Positions 17,271-26,129 of a stretch of 64,000 nt of DNA are shown here, one piece after another. Source of the DNA: Clostridia bacterium (GTDB lineage Bacteria; Bacillota; Clostridia; Peptostreptococcales; Anaerovoracaceae). The notes beneath the pieces are model-generated. The model was not told the DNA's origin and searched no databases. It was given only the letters and a program-made list of their open reading frames with translations. The stretch covers positions 85,941-149,940 of the forward strand of contig CAAFTW010000055.1 of NCBI GenBank assembly GCA_900766045.1, given 5' to 3'. Position numbers and translations under genes: made by a program. Positions within the stretch are counted from its first letter, which is position 1, and each line of letters starts with the position of its first letter.

Positions 17271-17605
17271 TGTAGTTATGTCGCTGCGTTTCAGAATGTA
17301 TAACACAAAATCATAAAAATGCAAAAATGTGTTGTAAATCCGATATATACAACACAAAACTGAAAAATAGAATGGCATTCAAGCTGCTGGATTGAAAATT
17401 AATACTGTCATGGATGTGTTTATGTATATAGATGGCTTCAGCTGAATAATTTTTGCTGAATTGCTATTACTGTATATATGTAAATTAAATAAATTGCATA
17501 TTTCTGTATGTGCAGATAGAGAGTATAGTGGTAAGCGACATCGAATTTACGTAAATTTTGTTCCGAAACGACAAAAATAAAAGCAAGAGTAAGAGAGGTA
17601 ATAAA
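17271..17605. other. Intergenic region between the ATPase remnant and the ECF gene
   Basis: Strongly A+T-rich. Upstream of the remnant (minus strand) three related half-sites occur: ATAACACA near 17300, TGTGTTGTA near 17331 and TACAACACA near 17351; the last two form a perfect 9-bp inverted repeat. They may be the old operator of the lost ATPase gene. The rest probably carries the promoter of the ECF gene; no riboswitch is recognisable. Confidence 0.35.
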
Positions 17606-18133
17606 ATGACAACGGAAAAGACCAAAAAAATAACCATGACGGCACTGATGGCGGCGCTGGTGTTTGCCTGCACCTTTGCCGTCCGTATTCCAAATCCGAT
17701 GACCGGCGGTTACAGTCATCTGGGCGACTGTATGATCTTCCTGGCGGTAATTATCCTGGGCAGAAAGTACGGTGCCTTTGCCGCGGCAATCGGCGGTGCG
17801 CTTTCTGACACACTGGCGGGAGCCGCAGTCTGGATTCTGCCGACTTTCTGCATTAAATTTATCATGGCCTTTATTATGGGTTCAGTGATTCTGGCACTGC
17901 ATGAGAGAAAACATGCTGCGCTTCTGGGAGCAGTTCTGGGTGGAATTTTCCAGATCGCTGCTTACACCCTGGCAAAAGTTGTTCTGATCGGCTGGAAGGT
18001 CGCGATTCTTTCCGTGCCGAATGTTTCCATTCAGACAGCGGTCGGAGTGGTTCTGTTTGTCGTACTCAGTAAACTCCTTGCGAAACCGATTACAAGGGTA
18101 ACTTTTGTCAGAAAGGAGGGCAGCCGTGGATAA
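17606..18133 (+). CDS. ECF transporter substrate-binding S component
   Basis: A 175-residue membrane protein with about five or six hydrophobic helices. GGYSHLGDCMIFLA and the GGALSDTLAG segment fit the PF07155-like S-component group. It would capture a vitamin or precursor and dock on the shared ECF energy module (EcfA, EcfA', EcfT), which is not in the window. The ATG at 17606 has GAGAGG upstream. It overlaps the next gene, an amidohydrolase, by 8 nt, which suggests the imported compound is also hydrolysed. The ligand is unknown. Confidence 0.75.
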   Translation: MTTEKTKKITMTALMAALVFACTFAVRIPNPMTGGYSHLGDCMIFLAVIILGRKYGAFAAAIGGALSDTLAGAAVWILPTFCIKFIMAFIMGSVILALHERKHAALLGAVLGGIFQIAAYTLAKVVLIGWKVAILSVPNVSIQTAVGVVLFVVLSKLLAKPITRVTFVRKEGSRG

Positions 18134-18869
18134 GCTGAGAAATCCTCTGGATCAGTATAAGAAGATTGACGCGCACGCGCATCTTGGGGAAATCGGCGGC
18201 TGGGCCGGCGTGGCCATCACGGCGGAGGATCTGATTCGGCAGATGGATGACTACGATGTGGAGAAAACCGCACTCTGCTGTGAGGATAATGACAGGACGC
18301 TGGAGGCCATGCAGAAGTATCCGGGGCGGATTATCGGATGTGTGTACACCGATCCTCTGCGTCAGGACAGTCCGGAGATGGTCCGGAAATATGCGAAGGA
18401 GGGGTTCACGGCGGTGAAGCTGAACCCGCTGCGTCACGCCTACTGCGCGGATTCTAAGGCGCTGGACCCGGTTCTGGATGCGGCGGAAGAGCTGGAAATG
18501 CCGATCTGCATTCACAGCGGACATGTTCCTTATGCACTGCCATGGCAGATTGCACTTCTGGCTGAGCGCCACCCGAAAGAGAAGATTCTGATGCTTCACA
18601 TGGGGCACGGTCATGGCGTCTATATTGACGCGGCGCTGAAAATGGCCCGCCGTTTCCCGAATCTGTATCTGGAAATGTCGGGGATGCCGATGCCGGTGAA
18701 AATCCGCGAGGCTTACGACACCGTCGGGCACGACCGGATCATGTTCGGAACCGACACGCCTTTTCATCATCCGTCCGTAGAAATCCAGAAAGTATTGTCC
18801 TGCGGCGTTCCGGAAAGCGCGCTTCCTTTGATTTTCCACGATAATGCCGTGAAGTTCTTTAATCTCTAG
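18126..18869 (+). CDS. Amidohydrolase-superfamily metal-dependent hydrolase
   Basis: About 247 residues, an amidohydrolase-2 type TIM barrel. Metal-site motifs are in order: DAHAHLG (H-x-H) near the N-terminus, ICIHSGH, LMLHMGHGHG and FGTDTPFH with the terminal aspartate. The start is most likely the GTG at 18126 with AAAGGAGG 8 nt upstream; it overlaps the S-component stop, so the genes are translationally coupled. Substrate unknown; salvage of the ligand brought in by the S component is a reasonable guess. Confidence 0.75.
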   Translation: MDKLRNPLDQYKKIDAHAHLGEIGGWAGVAITAEDLIRQMDDYDVEKTALCCEDNDRTLEAMQKYPGRIIGCVYTDPLRQDSPEMVRKYAKEGFTAVKLNPLRHAYCADSKALDPVLDAAEELEMPICIHSGHVPYALPWQIALLAERHPKEKILMLHMGHGHGVYIDAALKMARRFPNLYLEMSGMPMPVKIREAYDTVGHDRIMFGTDTPFHHPSVEIQKVLSCGVPESALPLIFHDNAVKFFNL

Positions 18870-18870
18870 C

Positions 18871-18905
18871 GCAGACAAAATTCACACGGCAAGGGAAGTT
18901 CCCTG
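18871..18905 (+). repeat. Dispersed intergenic motif, copy g
   Basis: GCAGACAAAA, spacer, CACACGGCAAGGGAA, directly after the amidohydrolase stop. The tail continues into the palindrome GGGAAGTTCCC. One base shorter than the other copies in the spacer. Confidence 0.45.
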
Positions 18906-19003
18906 AAATGGCAGTGCCCGGGCCATATGCCGGGGCAGGCGGGAAAGTTGAACATGCACAGAGTATCAAAGATAAAGATGCTGAAGAATATAAAGCTAAA
19001 TCA

Positions 19004-19057
19004 GAAAAACCACAAGGCTGCAGTCCGGAGAAATGATGAAATCCGGTCTGCAGCCTT
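19004..19057 (-). terminator. Terminator of the M18 aminopeptidase gene
   Basis: AAGGCTGCA at 19014-19022 pairs with TGCAGCCTT at 19049-19057, with an inner CCGG/CCGG pair. On the minus strand GGTTTTTC follows. It lies 45 nt after the stop. Confidence 0.75.
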
Positions 19058-19101
19058 GAATGGTTATGTATGGTAATATGTTAGTCCGATTGCGGATTCA
19101 G

Positions 19102-20496
19102 TTAGCGCATGTCCTTCAGGAAAGCGACGTATCCGAGCAGTGCCTCGTAAACGTCGATCTTGCTGACGACTTCGTTCGGTGCGTGCATGCCCAGGACGGC
19201 AACTCCGCTGTCGATGACATCCATACCGTAGTTCGCCATGATGTAAGCGATGGTTCCGCCGCCGCCTGCATCAACTTTTCCGAGCTCTGCGGTCTGGAAG
19301 TATACATTGTTGTCATCGAATACTCTGCGGACTTTTCCGATGAACTCTGCGTTTGCATCGTTGGAGCCTGCCTTGCCCTTGACACCGGTGTACTTGTTCA
19401 GTACGAGTCCCTTGCCCAGGTAAGCGCAGTTGTCTGTGTCCATAACGTCCGGATAGAGCGGATCGAATCCTGCGCTGACGTCGGAGGACAGCATGGTGGA
19501 GTTTCTCAGTGTGCGGCCGACTGCGGTCATGTGGTTTACGCCGAGAGCTTCCAGGACTTCACCGACAGTTTCCTCAAAGAAGCGGGACTGCATTCCTGTA
19601 GCACCCATGCTTCCGATCTCTTCCTTATCTACGAGCAGGCAGATGCATGTACGTTCTACAGACTCCGGCAGTTCCAGCATTGCGCGGTAGGACGGGAATC
19701 CGCATACGCGGTCGTCATGGCCGTAGCTTAAGATCATGCTGCGGTCCAGACCCATGTCTCTTGCTTTTCCTGCAGGAACAACTTCGATCTCAGCAGAGAG
19801 GAAGTCTTCCTCTTCAATTCCGTAAGTCTCTTTCAGGAGCTTCAGGAACATATCCTTTACAGAAGGCTTATCGTCCTCTTTTTCTCCCTTCAGCGGCTGG
19901 CTTCCAACCAGAACGTCCAGCTTTTCACCTTCAACAGCATCTCCGGCTTTCTTCTCCATCTGCTTTGCAGCGAGGTGAATCAGCAGGTCCATAACGCCGA
20001 ATACCGGCTCATCGTCCTTTTCGCCGATGCTGATCTTTACCATGCTTCCGTCTTTCTTTGCGACAACGCCGTGCAGAGCGAGCGGACGGTTAACCCACTG
20101 ATATTTCTTGATTCCGCCATAGTAATGTGTATTCAGGAGGCAGAAACCGCCTTCCTCATAAACCGGGTTCTGCTTCAGGTCCAGACGCGGAGAGTCGATG
20201 TGCGCACCCAGAATATTGGCACCGTTCTCCAGCGGATCTGTTCCGATCTGGAACATGACCAGGCTCTTTCCTCTGTTGCTGCGGTAAACACGGTCTCCAG
20301 CCTTGAGGCTTCCGCCGTTCTTGATGATCTCTTCCAGATCCTTGTAGCCGGCTTTTTTAATCTCCTCAATGGCGTAATCGTTGCACTCGCGCTCTGTCTT
20401 GCAGCAGCTCAGGAATGTTTTATATTCTTCGCTGAATGCATTGATCTTCTTCAGATCGTTCTCGTCATACTTTTCCCACGCGTATTTACGCTCCAT
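19102..20496 (-). CDS. M18-family aminopeptidase
   Basis: A 464-residue cytosolic zinc aminopeptidase (aspartyl aminopeptidase group). The binuclear metal site is readable: GAHIDSPRLDLK gives the first His and a proton-shuttling Asp, VDKEEIGSMG the catalytic Glu pair, and GMHAPNEVV the final metal His. It releases N-terminal, often acidic, residues from peptides and suits an amino-acid fermenter. It is flanked by its own terminator and stands alone. Confidence 0.93.
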   Translation of the reverse strand: MERKYAWEKYDENDLKKINAFSEEYKTFLSCCKTERECNDYAIEEIKKAGYKDLEEIIKNGGSLKAGDRVYRSNRGKSLVMFQIGTDPLENGANILGAHIDSPRLDLKQNPVYEEGGFCLLNTHYYGGIKKYQWVNRPLALHGVVAKKDGSMVKISIGEKDDEPVFGVMDLLIHLAAKQMEKKAGDAVEGEKLDVLVGSQPLKGEKEDDKPSVKDMFLKLLKETYGIEEEDFLSAEIEVVPAGKARDMGLDRSMILSYGHDDRVCGFPSYRAMLELPESVERTCICLLVDKEEIGSMGATGMQSRFFEETVGEVLEALGVNHMTAVGRTLRNSTMLSSDVSAGFDPLYPDVMDTDNCAYLGKGLVLNKYTGVKGKAGSNDANAEFIGKVRRVFDDNNVYFQTAELGKVDAGGGGTIAYIMANYGMDVIDSGVAVLGMHAPNEVVSKIDVYEALLGYVAFLKDMR

Positions 20497-20855
20497 GACT
20501 TTGTTTCCTCCTTACTTTACTTCTTCAATAATATTAATTGCAGCATCTGCTGTGTCGGTCAGCAGACGCTGCTGTTAATCTTTAACTCATGTGTCTATTA
20601 TAACGAAAATATGTCTGGTATGTGTGAATAAAGCTGTATTATGTTATGAATTTTCTAAATGACAATCCTCTTTTTCATGCGGCTTTGCAGTGCCGTGTGA
20701 GTCCCGGGAAAGGGGATATCTTAACCACTTTCCCGGGGAAGAATTTAGTGCGGCGGCCGGAATGGATGTCCGCACCGCCGCTGAATATGCCTTGCAGGCA
20801 CGGGGGCGGTGTTAAGCAGTACACATGTCCGTTTTTCTGTGTACTGCTTTCAAGG
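20497..20855. other. Intergenic region rich in hairpins
   Basis: Three inverted repeats follow each other: CCCGGGAAAG/CTTTCCCGGG (20703-20739), GCGGCGG/CCGCCGC (about 20752-20782) and AGCAGTACACA/TGTGTACTGCT (20815-20849). The last is 7 nt past the permease stop and may be its terminator, though it lacks a T run. No gene is supported. Confidence 0.4.
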
Positions 20856-22400
20856 CTATGCGGCCTTGTTGTTGTTTTTCTTTGCCGGAATCTGGTTATT
20901 CTTTACCTTCTTCTCGTAACGGCCGTACATCAGCAGTGCTGCGGCGGAGAAGATCAGAGGTCCTGCAAATGTCCAGACGGTGGTCATGAAGTCGCCCTCG
21001 ATGGCCGGCTGGATGATTGCGAAGACGTTGGCAAAGATCAGCATTGCGGATACCAGGAATGCAAAGAACATTGTGGATCCGTGGGATTTATACATCACGA
21101 ACGGACGATCCAGGTTCTGCAGCTTCTTGAATGCAGGGAAGGCCGCAGCGATGAAAATGTAAGGAACGGTCATTCCTACATTTACCATGTCGGTCAGGAT
21201 GACGAAGAACTTGGCCATTGCATTTCCGCCGAAAGATACGCCGAAGATCATGACACATACAACGATGCACTGTACCTTCATGGCGTTAACCGGCATTCCG
21301 TCGTAATCTCTTGTGATTCCCATTTTGCCCGGCCAGAGTTCTGCCGGTGTTCCGTCGATAATCTGCTTCAGCGGGGAGTAGCTCAGTGTGAAGAATGCAC
21401 CCAGCAGGGAAAGCAGCATGATCAGTCCGTAAATTCTCGCGAAATTATGGCCCATGGCGGTTGCTGTTGCAGCGGATACGCCGATGGTCTCGCCGAACAT
21501 CTTTCCGAAGTTGCCCATGATGACATAGGAAACGTTGCCCAGATGTACGCCGCTTGTACCCATAACTTCCTTATAGTTGGTGAAGGATCCGACGAGCAGG
21601 ATCAGAACGGAGTAGCCGACTACTACTACGACGGCCGCGATCATAACGCCCTTCGGGAATGTTTTCTTCGGGTTTTCCGTCTTGTCAACCAGTCCTCCGA
21701 CGGCTTCCAGTCCGCCGTAAGCGAACAGTGCATATACGATGAAGGACAGGATCATGATCGGATTGCCGGCGTAAGCAGCGTTCAGGGAAGTTCCCAGAGA
21801 ATGCATGCCCTCAAACGGCTGTGCGAAATGTCCGTGGTTGGCAATGATCATAAAGAATCCGCCGACAAGAACGACGATGTTGATGACGATGACGGCGATT
21901 CCGCCTACGTTGGTAACCTTCTGGATATTGTTCAGTCCCTTGCTTGCGATTGCGGTGATGAAAATCATAAAGATAATTCCCAGGATTCCCAGAAGACGCG
22001 GGCCGGACAGCCAGTTCATGCCGAACAGCTTCCATGTAGCGGATGTGTCTTTTCCAAATAATGCGTTGGAAACCGGAACCCAGATGCCGGAGCAGATGTT
22101 TACCATCCAGAGTACGTAGGAGGTGTACCACATAAATGTTGCAACAAATGCGTACTTCGGACCTACGGATTTCTCCATCCAGGAGTAAATTCCTCCGGTT
22201 TCGTTCTTAAATGCGGAACCGTATTCGGCAACCATGAATGCGTAAGGAACGAAGAATGTGATTCCTGCGAGGATGAACCACGGAATCGCGGCATATCCCA
22301 TCAGATAAAACGATCTCGGGATGTTGTTGAAGCCGTAGACTGATGTAAAAATCATCAGAATCAGGGCTCCGAGTCCCAGTTTCTTTTCCTGTTTTTCCAT
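20856..22400 (-). CDS. yjeM: YjeM-like APC-family amino acid permease
   Basis: 514 residues with about twelve to thirteen membrane segments. The N-terminus ALILMIFTSVYGFNNIPR and the GGIYSWM motif match the YjeM branch of the glutamate/GABA group in the APC superfamily. It imports or exchanges an amino acid or amine; the substrate of YjeM itself is not well defined. The start is at 22400 with AAGGAGAGG 5 nt upstream; ten more residues would be added by the ATG at 22430. The C-terminal tail is lysine/asparagine-rich. Monocistronic. Confidence 0.82.
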   Translation of the reverse strand: MEKQEKKLGLGALILMIFTSVYGFNNIPRSFYLMGYAAIPWFILAGITFFVPYAFMVAEYGSAFKNETGGIYSWMEKSVGPKYAFVATFMWYTSYVLWMVNICSGIWVPVSNALFGKDTSATWKLFGMNWLSGPRLLGILGIIFMIFITAIASKGLNNIQKVTNVGGIAVIVINIVVLVGGFFMIIANHGHFAQPFEGMHSLGTSLNAAYAGNPIMILSFIVYALFAYGGLEAVGGLVDKTENPKKTFPKGVMIAAVVVVVGYSVLILLVGSFTNYKEVMGTSGVHLGNVSYVIMGNFGKMFGETIGVSAATATAMGHNFARIYGLIMLLSLLGAFFTLSYSPLKQIIDGTPAELWPGKMGITRDYDGMPVNAMKVQCIVVCVMIFGVSFGGNAMAKFFVILTDMVNVGMTVPYIFIAAAFPAFKKLQNLDRPFVMYKSHGSTMFFAFLVSAMLIFANVFAIIQPAIEGDFMTTVWTFAGPLIFSAAALLMYGRYEKKVKNNQIPAKKNNNKAA

Positions 22401-22997
22401 ATAAACCTCTCCTTTTTCAGTTTCCTTCATGAAAACTTCTATATGTTCGGCCAGTACGTAATTACTGTCTGTTGTGAATACACGGATTATCCGACATATT
22501 AATTCATATATTCAGACTGAATCTGGTTCCGGCCGAGTTGGGCATTTTTACTCCACTCTATTTTCATGATCGTAAATGCATCTTCACTATCGTGAAAATT
22601 GCGATTGAATTGAGTGGGAACTTTCAGACAGATTGAAGCATAAGTGCTATGCTTCAATGATTATACAGTCCATACACGAGTATGCGCATAATCTTTTTTC
22701 TGACGGTCGACTGTGATTATACCAAATCTGGCAGCATTGTTGCTATAAAAATCAAAAGTTTTTTACATAATCAAAATCATTTAATGATATTTAATAAGAA
22801 TTTGTTTTGAATAACAAAAACAATCATTGTATTATTATAAGTACAATATAACTTTCGTAAGATGAAGCGATGAAGCGGCGGGAGTCCTGCCGTGATATGG
22901 TAGAAGAATACCGCTGACCGCTGCTGTGCCTCCGAAAATATGCAGAAATAGTGCATAAACTTCTCGTGCAGCCGTGGAGCGTATCTATTTTTATGAC
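22401..22997. other. Intergenic region upstream of the permease
   Basis: About 600 bases that must hold the permease promoter (minus strand) and, at the left-hand end of the asparaginase unit, only its terminator. The part near 22740-22860 is very rich in A+T. I see no protein-coding signal and no RNA motif that I can name. Confidence 0.3.
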
Positions 22998-23032
22998 ATA
23001 AAAAACAGCAGCGGGAAATAAAAATCCGCTGC
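22998..23032 (-). terminator. Terminator of the asparaginase gene
   Basis: Minus strand GCAGCGG and CCGCTGC around an 11-nt loop, followed by TGTTTTTTATG. About 90 nt past the stop codon. Confidence 0.75.
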
Positions 23033-23121
23033 TTTATGGTAATTTATTGGTTTACTGCGATAAACTGTGAATGCAATAAAGTGAAATTAAATCCACTTTA
23101 ATTGTCAGAAAACGTACTTTA

Positions 23122-24147
23122 TTACAGTTCATCGATATGATCTTCCGTGAAAATAATGTCCTTATTAACAGTTGTATAGAACAGCTGCTTCACTTCTTTA
23201 TAGCTCTTTACGCCCAGCCCCATGATCCACATCAGTTTGGTGATCGCTGCTTCCAGGGTCATATCGTAGGCCTCAATCAGGTTAAAGTCGTGTTTTACCT
23301 TTGCCCCGACCTTATAAACCGTCATATTGGAGCCTTCGTTCACAACCTGTGTCGCCATAACGACGATCTTTCCCTGATTCTGGACATATTCATCCATGAT
23401 TTCATAGAACATATCTCTCAGAGATGCAGGGATTCCGCCGACTCCGAAACTCTCGATAACGATGCAGTCATAATGCTCAAATAAGTATGGAAGAATTTCC
23501 GGATTCATTCCCGGGATCAGTTTCAGCAGAAAAATACTTTCGCCAAGTTCATGGTAAAACTTTACCGGCCGGCTTGACAGTTCCTCCGGCATATAGCGGA
23601 TAACCCGCCTGTCCTGGATAATCGCAGGGCAGGGAAAATTAATGCTTGTAAACGCATTATAACTCTTGGCACGTTCTTTCTTTGCCCTTGTCCCTATAAT
23701 GACCTTTCCGTCAAATACGATGCTGACGCCGTGAGAGCGATAATCTGCCGCGTAGATGAAGCTGTCCAGTAAATTGGTCTTCGCGTCCGTAATATCATTG
23801 CTGATCGGCTTCTGCGCACCGGTAATGACAATCGGCTTCCTGGAATTCTGAATCAGATAGGAGAGAGCCGCCGCTGTATAGGCCATCGTGTCCGTTCCAT
23901 GGCCGATGACGAAGCCGTCATAGTCGTCATAGTTTTCCTCGACCGTCTTCGCCATAAGCTTCCAGTATTCCGGCGTGACATCTGTACTGTCAATCGAGCA
24001 GATCTGCTTGCAGTCAACATCACAGACCTCCGCGATCTGCGGAACATATTCCAGAAGCTCCTCCGCCGTCAGACCAGGTGTCAGACCGTATTCCGTTTTC
24101 TTCGAGGCAATTGTGCCGCCCGTTCCAATCATCAGAATTCTTTTCAT
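23122..24147 (-). CDS. ansA: Type I L-asparaginase
   Basis: Hydrolyses asparagine to aspartate and ammonia. About 341 residues. GTGGTIAS holds the first catalytic threonine (T12), GHGTDTM the second Thr with Asp, and TGAQKPI the conserved loop. There is no signal peptide, so it is the cytoplasmic form. The start is the ATG at 24147 with GAGAGG upstream; upstream ATGs at 24162 and 24171 have no better site. Together with the permease and peptidase it fits amino-acid catabolism. Confidence 0.92.
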   Translation of the reverse strand: MKRILMIGTGGTIASKKTEYGLTPGLTAEELLEYVPQIAEVCDVDCKQICSIDSTDVTPEYWKLMAKTVEENYDDYDGFVIGHGTDTMAYTAAALSYLIQNSRKPIVITGAQKPISNDITDAKTNLLDSFIYAADYRSHGVSIVFDGKVIIGTRAKKERAKSYNAFTSINFPCPAIIQDRRVIRYMPEELSSRPVKFYHELGESIFLLKLIPGMNPEILPYLFEHYDCIVIESFGVGGIPASLRDMFYEIMDEYVQNQGKIVVMATQVVNEGSNMTVYKVGAKVKHDFNLIEAYDMTLEAAITKLMWIMGLGVKSYKEVKQLFYTTVNKDIIFTEDHIDEL

Positions 24148-24498
24148 TTTCGTCCCTCTCATGTGTTTCACACTCCATCTGCCGATTGCTCAGCACTCAT
24201 TATCGTATCATAGATTCCGCCGCGAAAAAGACCAAACGCGCAAGAATACACGGGGATTGTTCAAATGAGCAGGCATTTTGGGATGGCTGTCAAAGGATGG
24301 TAAATGTATGATGTTCTGTGATACAAAATAATTAAAAACCCTATAACTTATAGAGATTATGAATAGGATTTATCCCTTTCATCTTGCTATAATTGATATT
24401 GGAATGTTAGTAGACGTGGTCTATCAAAGAGCAGGGCGGCCGCAGCTGCCGGTCTGTCTCTTGATGATTATTTTTTGTCGGAATAAAAGGAGGATAAA
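24148..24498. other. Divergent intergenic region, ansA and CMD-arsS
   Basis: Holds dispersed motif copy e (24221-24255). A 13-bp palindrome CTATAACTTATAG is at 24341-24353, followed by TATAAT at 24388-24393. The palindrome would be centred about 53 nt before the likely start of the CMD-arsS transcript, a position used by activators. No gene is supported. Confidence 0.4.
24221..24255 (+). repeat. Dispersed intergenic motif, copy e
   Basis: GCGAAAAAGACC, then AAACGCGCAAG and AATACACGGGG. The first block is less conserved than in copies a-d, but the AAACGCGCAAG core is identical to copy d. Confidence 0.5.
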
Positions 24499-24831
24499 AT
24501 GGATACCTATTTCAACCCGGAAGATCTGGAGCAGTTTGGAAATCTCGGTGAGGATACGCCGGAACTTTGGAATAAATTTATGGAATATTATGGCGCGTCC
24601 ATGGCGGACGGTGCGCTGACTGCGAAGGAGAAGGCGCTGATCGCTTATGGTGTTGCGCTGGCTCTGCAGTGCCCGTACTGCATCGATTCTTATACACAGA
24701 CGCTGCTGCAGATGGGTGTCAGCAGAGACGCGATTTTCGAGGCTTCTCATGTTACGGCGGCTATGCGTGCGGGCACAACGCTGGCACACAGCCTGATCAT
24801 GAAGAACATTGTGAATAAGCTCGAGTTTTAA
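24499..24831 (+). CDS. Carboxymuconolactone-decarboxylase-fold peroxidase-like protein
   Basis: 110 residues of the AhpD/CMD fold with the redox motif CPYC (C58, C61) followed by IDSYTQ. It matches the small protein that is regularly encoded just before arsS and is called arsenosugar-biosynthesis-associated peroxidase-like. Its reaction is not established; thiol peroxidase or disulfide chemistry is likely. GGAGG precedes the ATG at 24499. The arsS gene starts 108 nt downstream on the same strand. Confidence 0.8.
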   Translation: MDTYFNPEDLEQFGNLGEDTPELWNKFMEYYGASMADGALTAKEKALIAYGVALALQCPYCIDSYTQTLLQMGVSRDAIFEASHVTAAMRAGTTLAHSLIMKNIVNKLEF

Positions 24832-24878
24832 TCCACGGGACACTGAAATAATCAGGATAAATTTTTGTTGCATGTACG

Positions 24879-24909
24879 CCGCGGGCCGGATGCCGGTCCT
24901 GCGGCTTTC
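24879..24909 (+). terminator. Weak hairpin between CMD gene and arsS
   Basis: GCCGCGGGCCGG and CCGGTCCTGCGGC pair around a short loop, then CTTTCCCG. The T tract is poor; it may limit rather than stop readthrough into arsS. Confidence 0.35.
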
Positions 24910-24939
24910 CCGTATTGATGTAAACAGGAGAGGAAGGCC

Positions 24940-25929
24940 ATGAATGAGGGAAAAGTATATTTAGAAGAGATGAAGGATTTTCCGGCGTTTTCTGAACAGG
25001 AGGTCTGTCAGAAGTACAGCGAAACGCTGGATCATCTGGATGTCATGCAGATCAATGTAGGGAAGAAGTGTAATCTGCACTGCAAGCACTGTCATGTTCA
25101 GGCGGGACCGGATCGCACGGAGCTGATGGATAAGGAAACGATGGATGCCTGCATCGCTGTGTTTAAGAATAACGGGTTCAAGACGATCGATATCACGGGC
25201 GGCGCTCCGGAAATGAATCCAAATACGCCGTATCTGATTGAAAAGGCGACAGAGGCCGGGGCGCACGTCATCGTCCGTTCCAATCTGGTTATCCTGGAGG
25301 AGCCGGAGTATGCGGAATATCTGGATATCTATAAGAAATATAAGGTTGAGCTGTTCGCGTCGCTGCCTTCTTATGCAAAGAGAGATGCAGACCGTCAGCG
25401 TGGTGCAGGAACATTCGATGCGGTCATCGATATGATTAAGAAGCTGAACGCAGAAGGCTACGGTGTGGAAGATGGCCTTACACTGAACCTGGTTTACAAC
25501 CCGGGCGGAGCTTTCCTTCCGCCGGACCAGGCTGCGCTGGGAGCAGAGTATGCGCAGAAGCTCGGAAGCGAGTTTGGAATTAAATTCAACGACCTGTTTG
25601 CCATCACGAATAATCCGATCGGACGTTTCGGCGATTTCCTTAAGAGAAGCGGAAATTATCCGGGATACATGAAGCGCCTGATCAATGCCTTCAATCCGGC
25701 GGCGGTTGAGAACATGATGTGCCGCAATCAGATTTCTGTCGATGATGACGGCACGGTTTACGACTGCGACTTCAACCTGGCGCTCAAGCTTCCGGCCAAC
25801 GTTCCGGGAAACATTAAAGACCTGACGGATATGAAGCTGCAGAAGAGAAAGATTGTTTTTGCCAACCACTGCTACGCATGCACGGCAGGCGCCGGATCCA
25901 GCTGCGGCGGAACGACGACGGAGGAATAA
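24940..25929 (+). CDS. arsS: ArsS-like radical SAM protein
   Basis: 329 residues. The radical SAM cluster motif is CNLHCKHC (C44, C48, C51), followed by a SAM-binding GGAPEMNP. The C-terminal Cys-rich part includes HCYACTAGAGSSCGG, the hallmark of the ArsS (seleno)protein family, here with Cys codons only and no in-frame TGA. In cyanobacteria ArsS acts in arsenosugar formation; many anaerobes carry the CMD-ArsS pair without arsenic genes, and none is seen here. The true substrate is therefore open. The ribosome site AGGAGAGG precedes the ATG. Confidence 0.85.
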   Translation: MNEGKVYLEEMKDFPAFSEQEVCQKYSETLDHLDVMQINVGKKCNLHCKHCHVQAGPDRTELMDKETMDACIAVFKNNGFKTIDITGGAPEMNPNTPYLIEKATEAGAHVIVRSNLVILEEPEYAEYLDIYKKYKVELFASLPSYAKRDADRQRGAGTFDAVIDMIKKLNAEGYGVEDGLTLNLVYNPGGAFLPPDQAALGAEYAQKLGSEFGIKFNDLFAITNNPIGRFGDFLKRSGNYPGYMKRLINAFNPAAVENMMCRNQISVDDDGTVYDCDFNLALKLPANVPGNIKDLTDMKLQKRKIVFANHCYACTAGAGSSCGGTTTEE

Positions 25930-26027
25930 AACGGTAACCAAGAAAACAAAATCATTTCTTATGATGATGGAGGCCGTTGACAGAACTGTGACGTCTGTAT
26001 GATAGCAATAAGGAGTTCGCTTGAATT

Positions 26028-26100
26028 TCTTAAGAAATCTAAAATAAATCTTAAGAAATCTAAAGAAACCGTTGAATTCTGATTTTTCCAGCCGTATAAT
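26028..26100 (+). promoter_or_regulatory. Promoter with four OmpR-type half-sites
   Basis: TTGAAT at 26072-26077, a 17-bp spacer and TATAAT at 26095-26100. Immediately upstream, TCTTAAGAAATCTAAA occurs twice (26028-26043 and 26049-26064), offset by 21 bp; each copy contains two half-sites (CTTAAG and CTAAA) about 10 bp apart. Four half-sites on one helix face ending at the -35 is how OmpR/PhoB-family response regulators activate. It drives the secreted SH3/NlpC gene. Confidence 0.6.
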
Positions 26101-26129
26101 GGGGGCAGTTAAGGGAAGGAGGTGTAAAT

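Noticed and set aside
24940..25929. Selenocysteine in ArsS
   Set aside because: The C-terminal motif uses Cys codons; there is no in-frame TGA before the normal stop.
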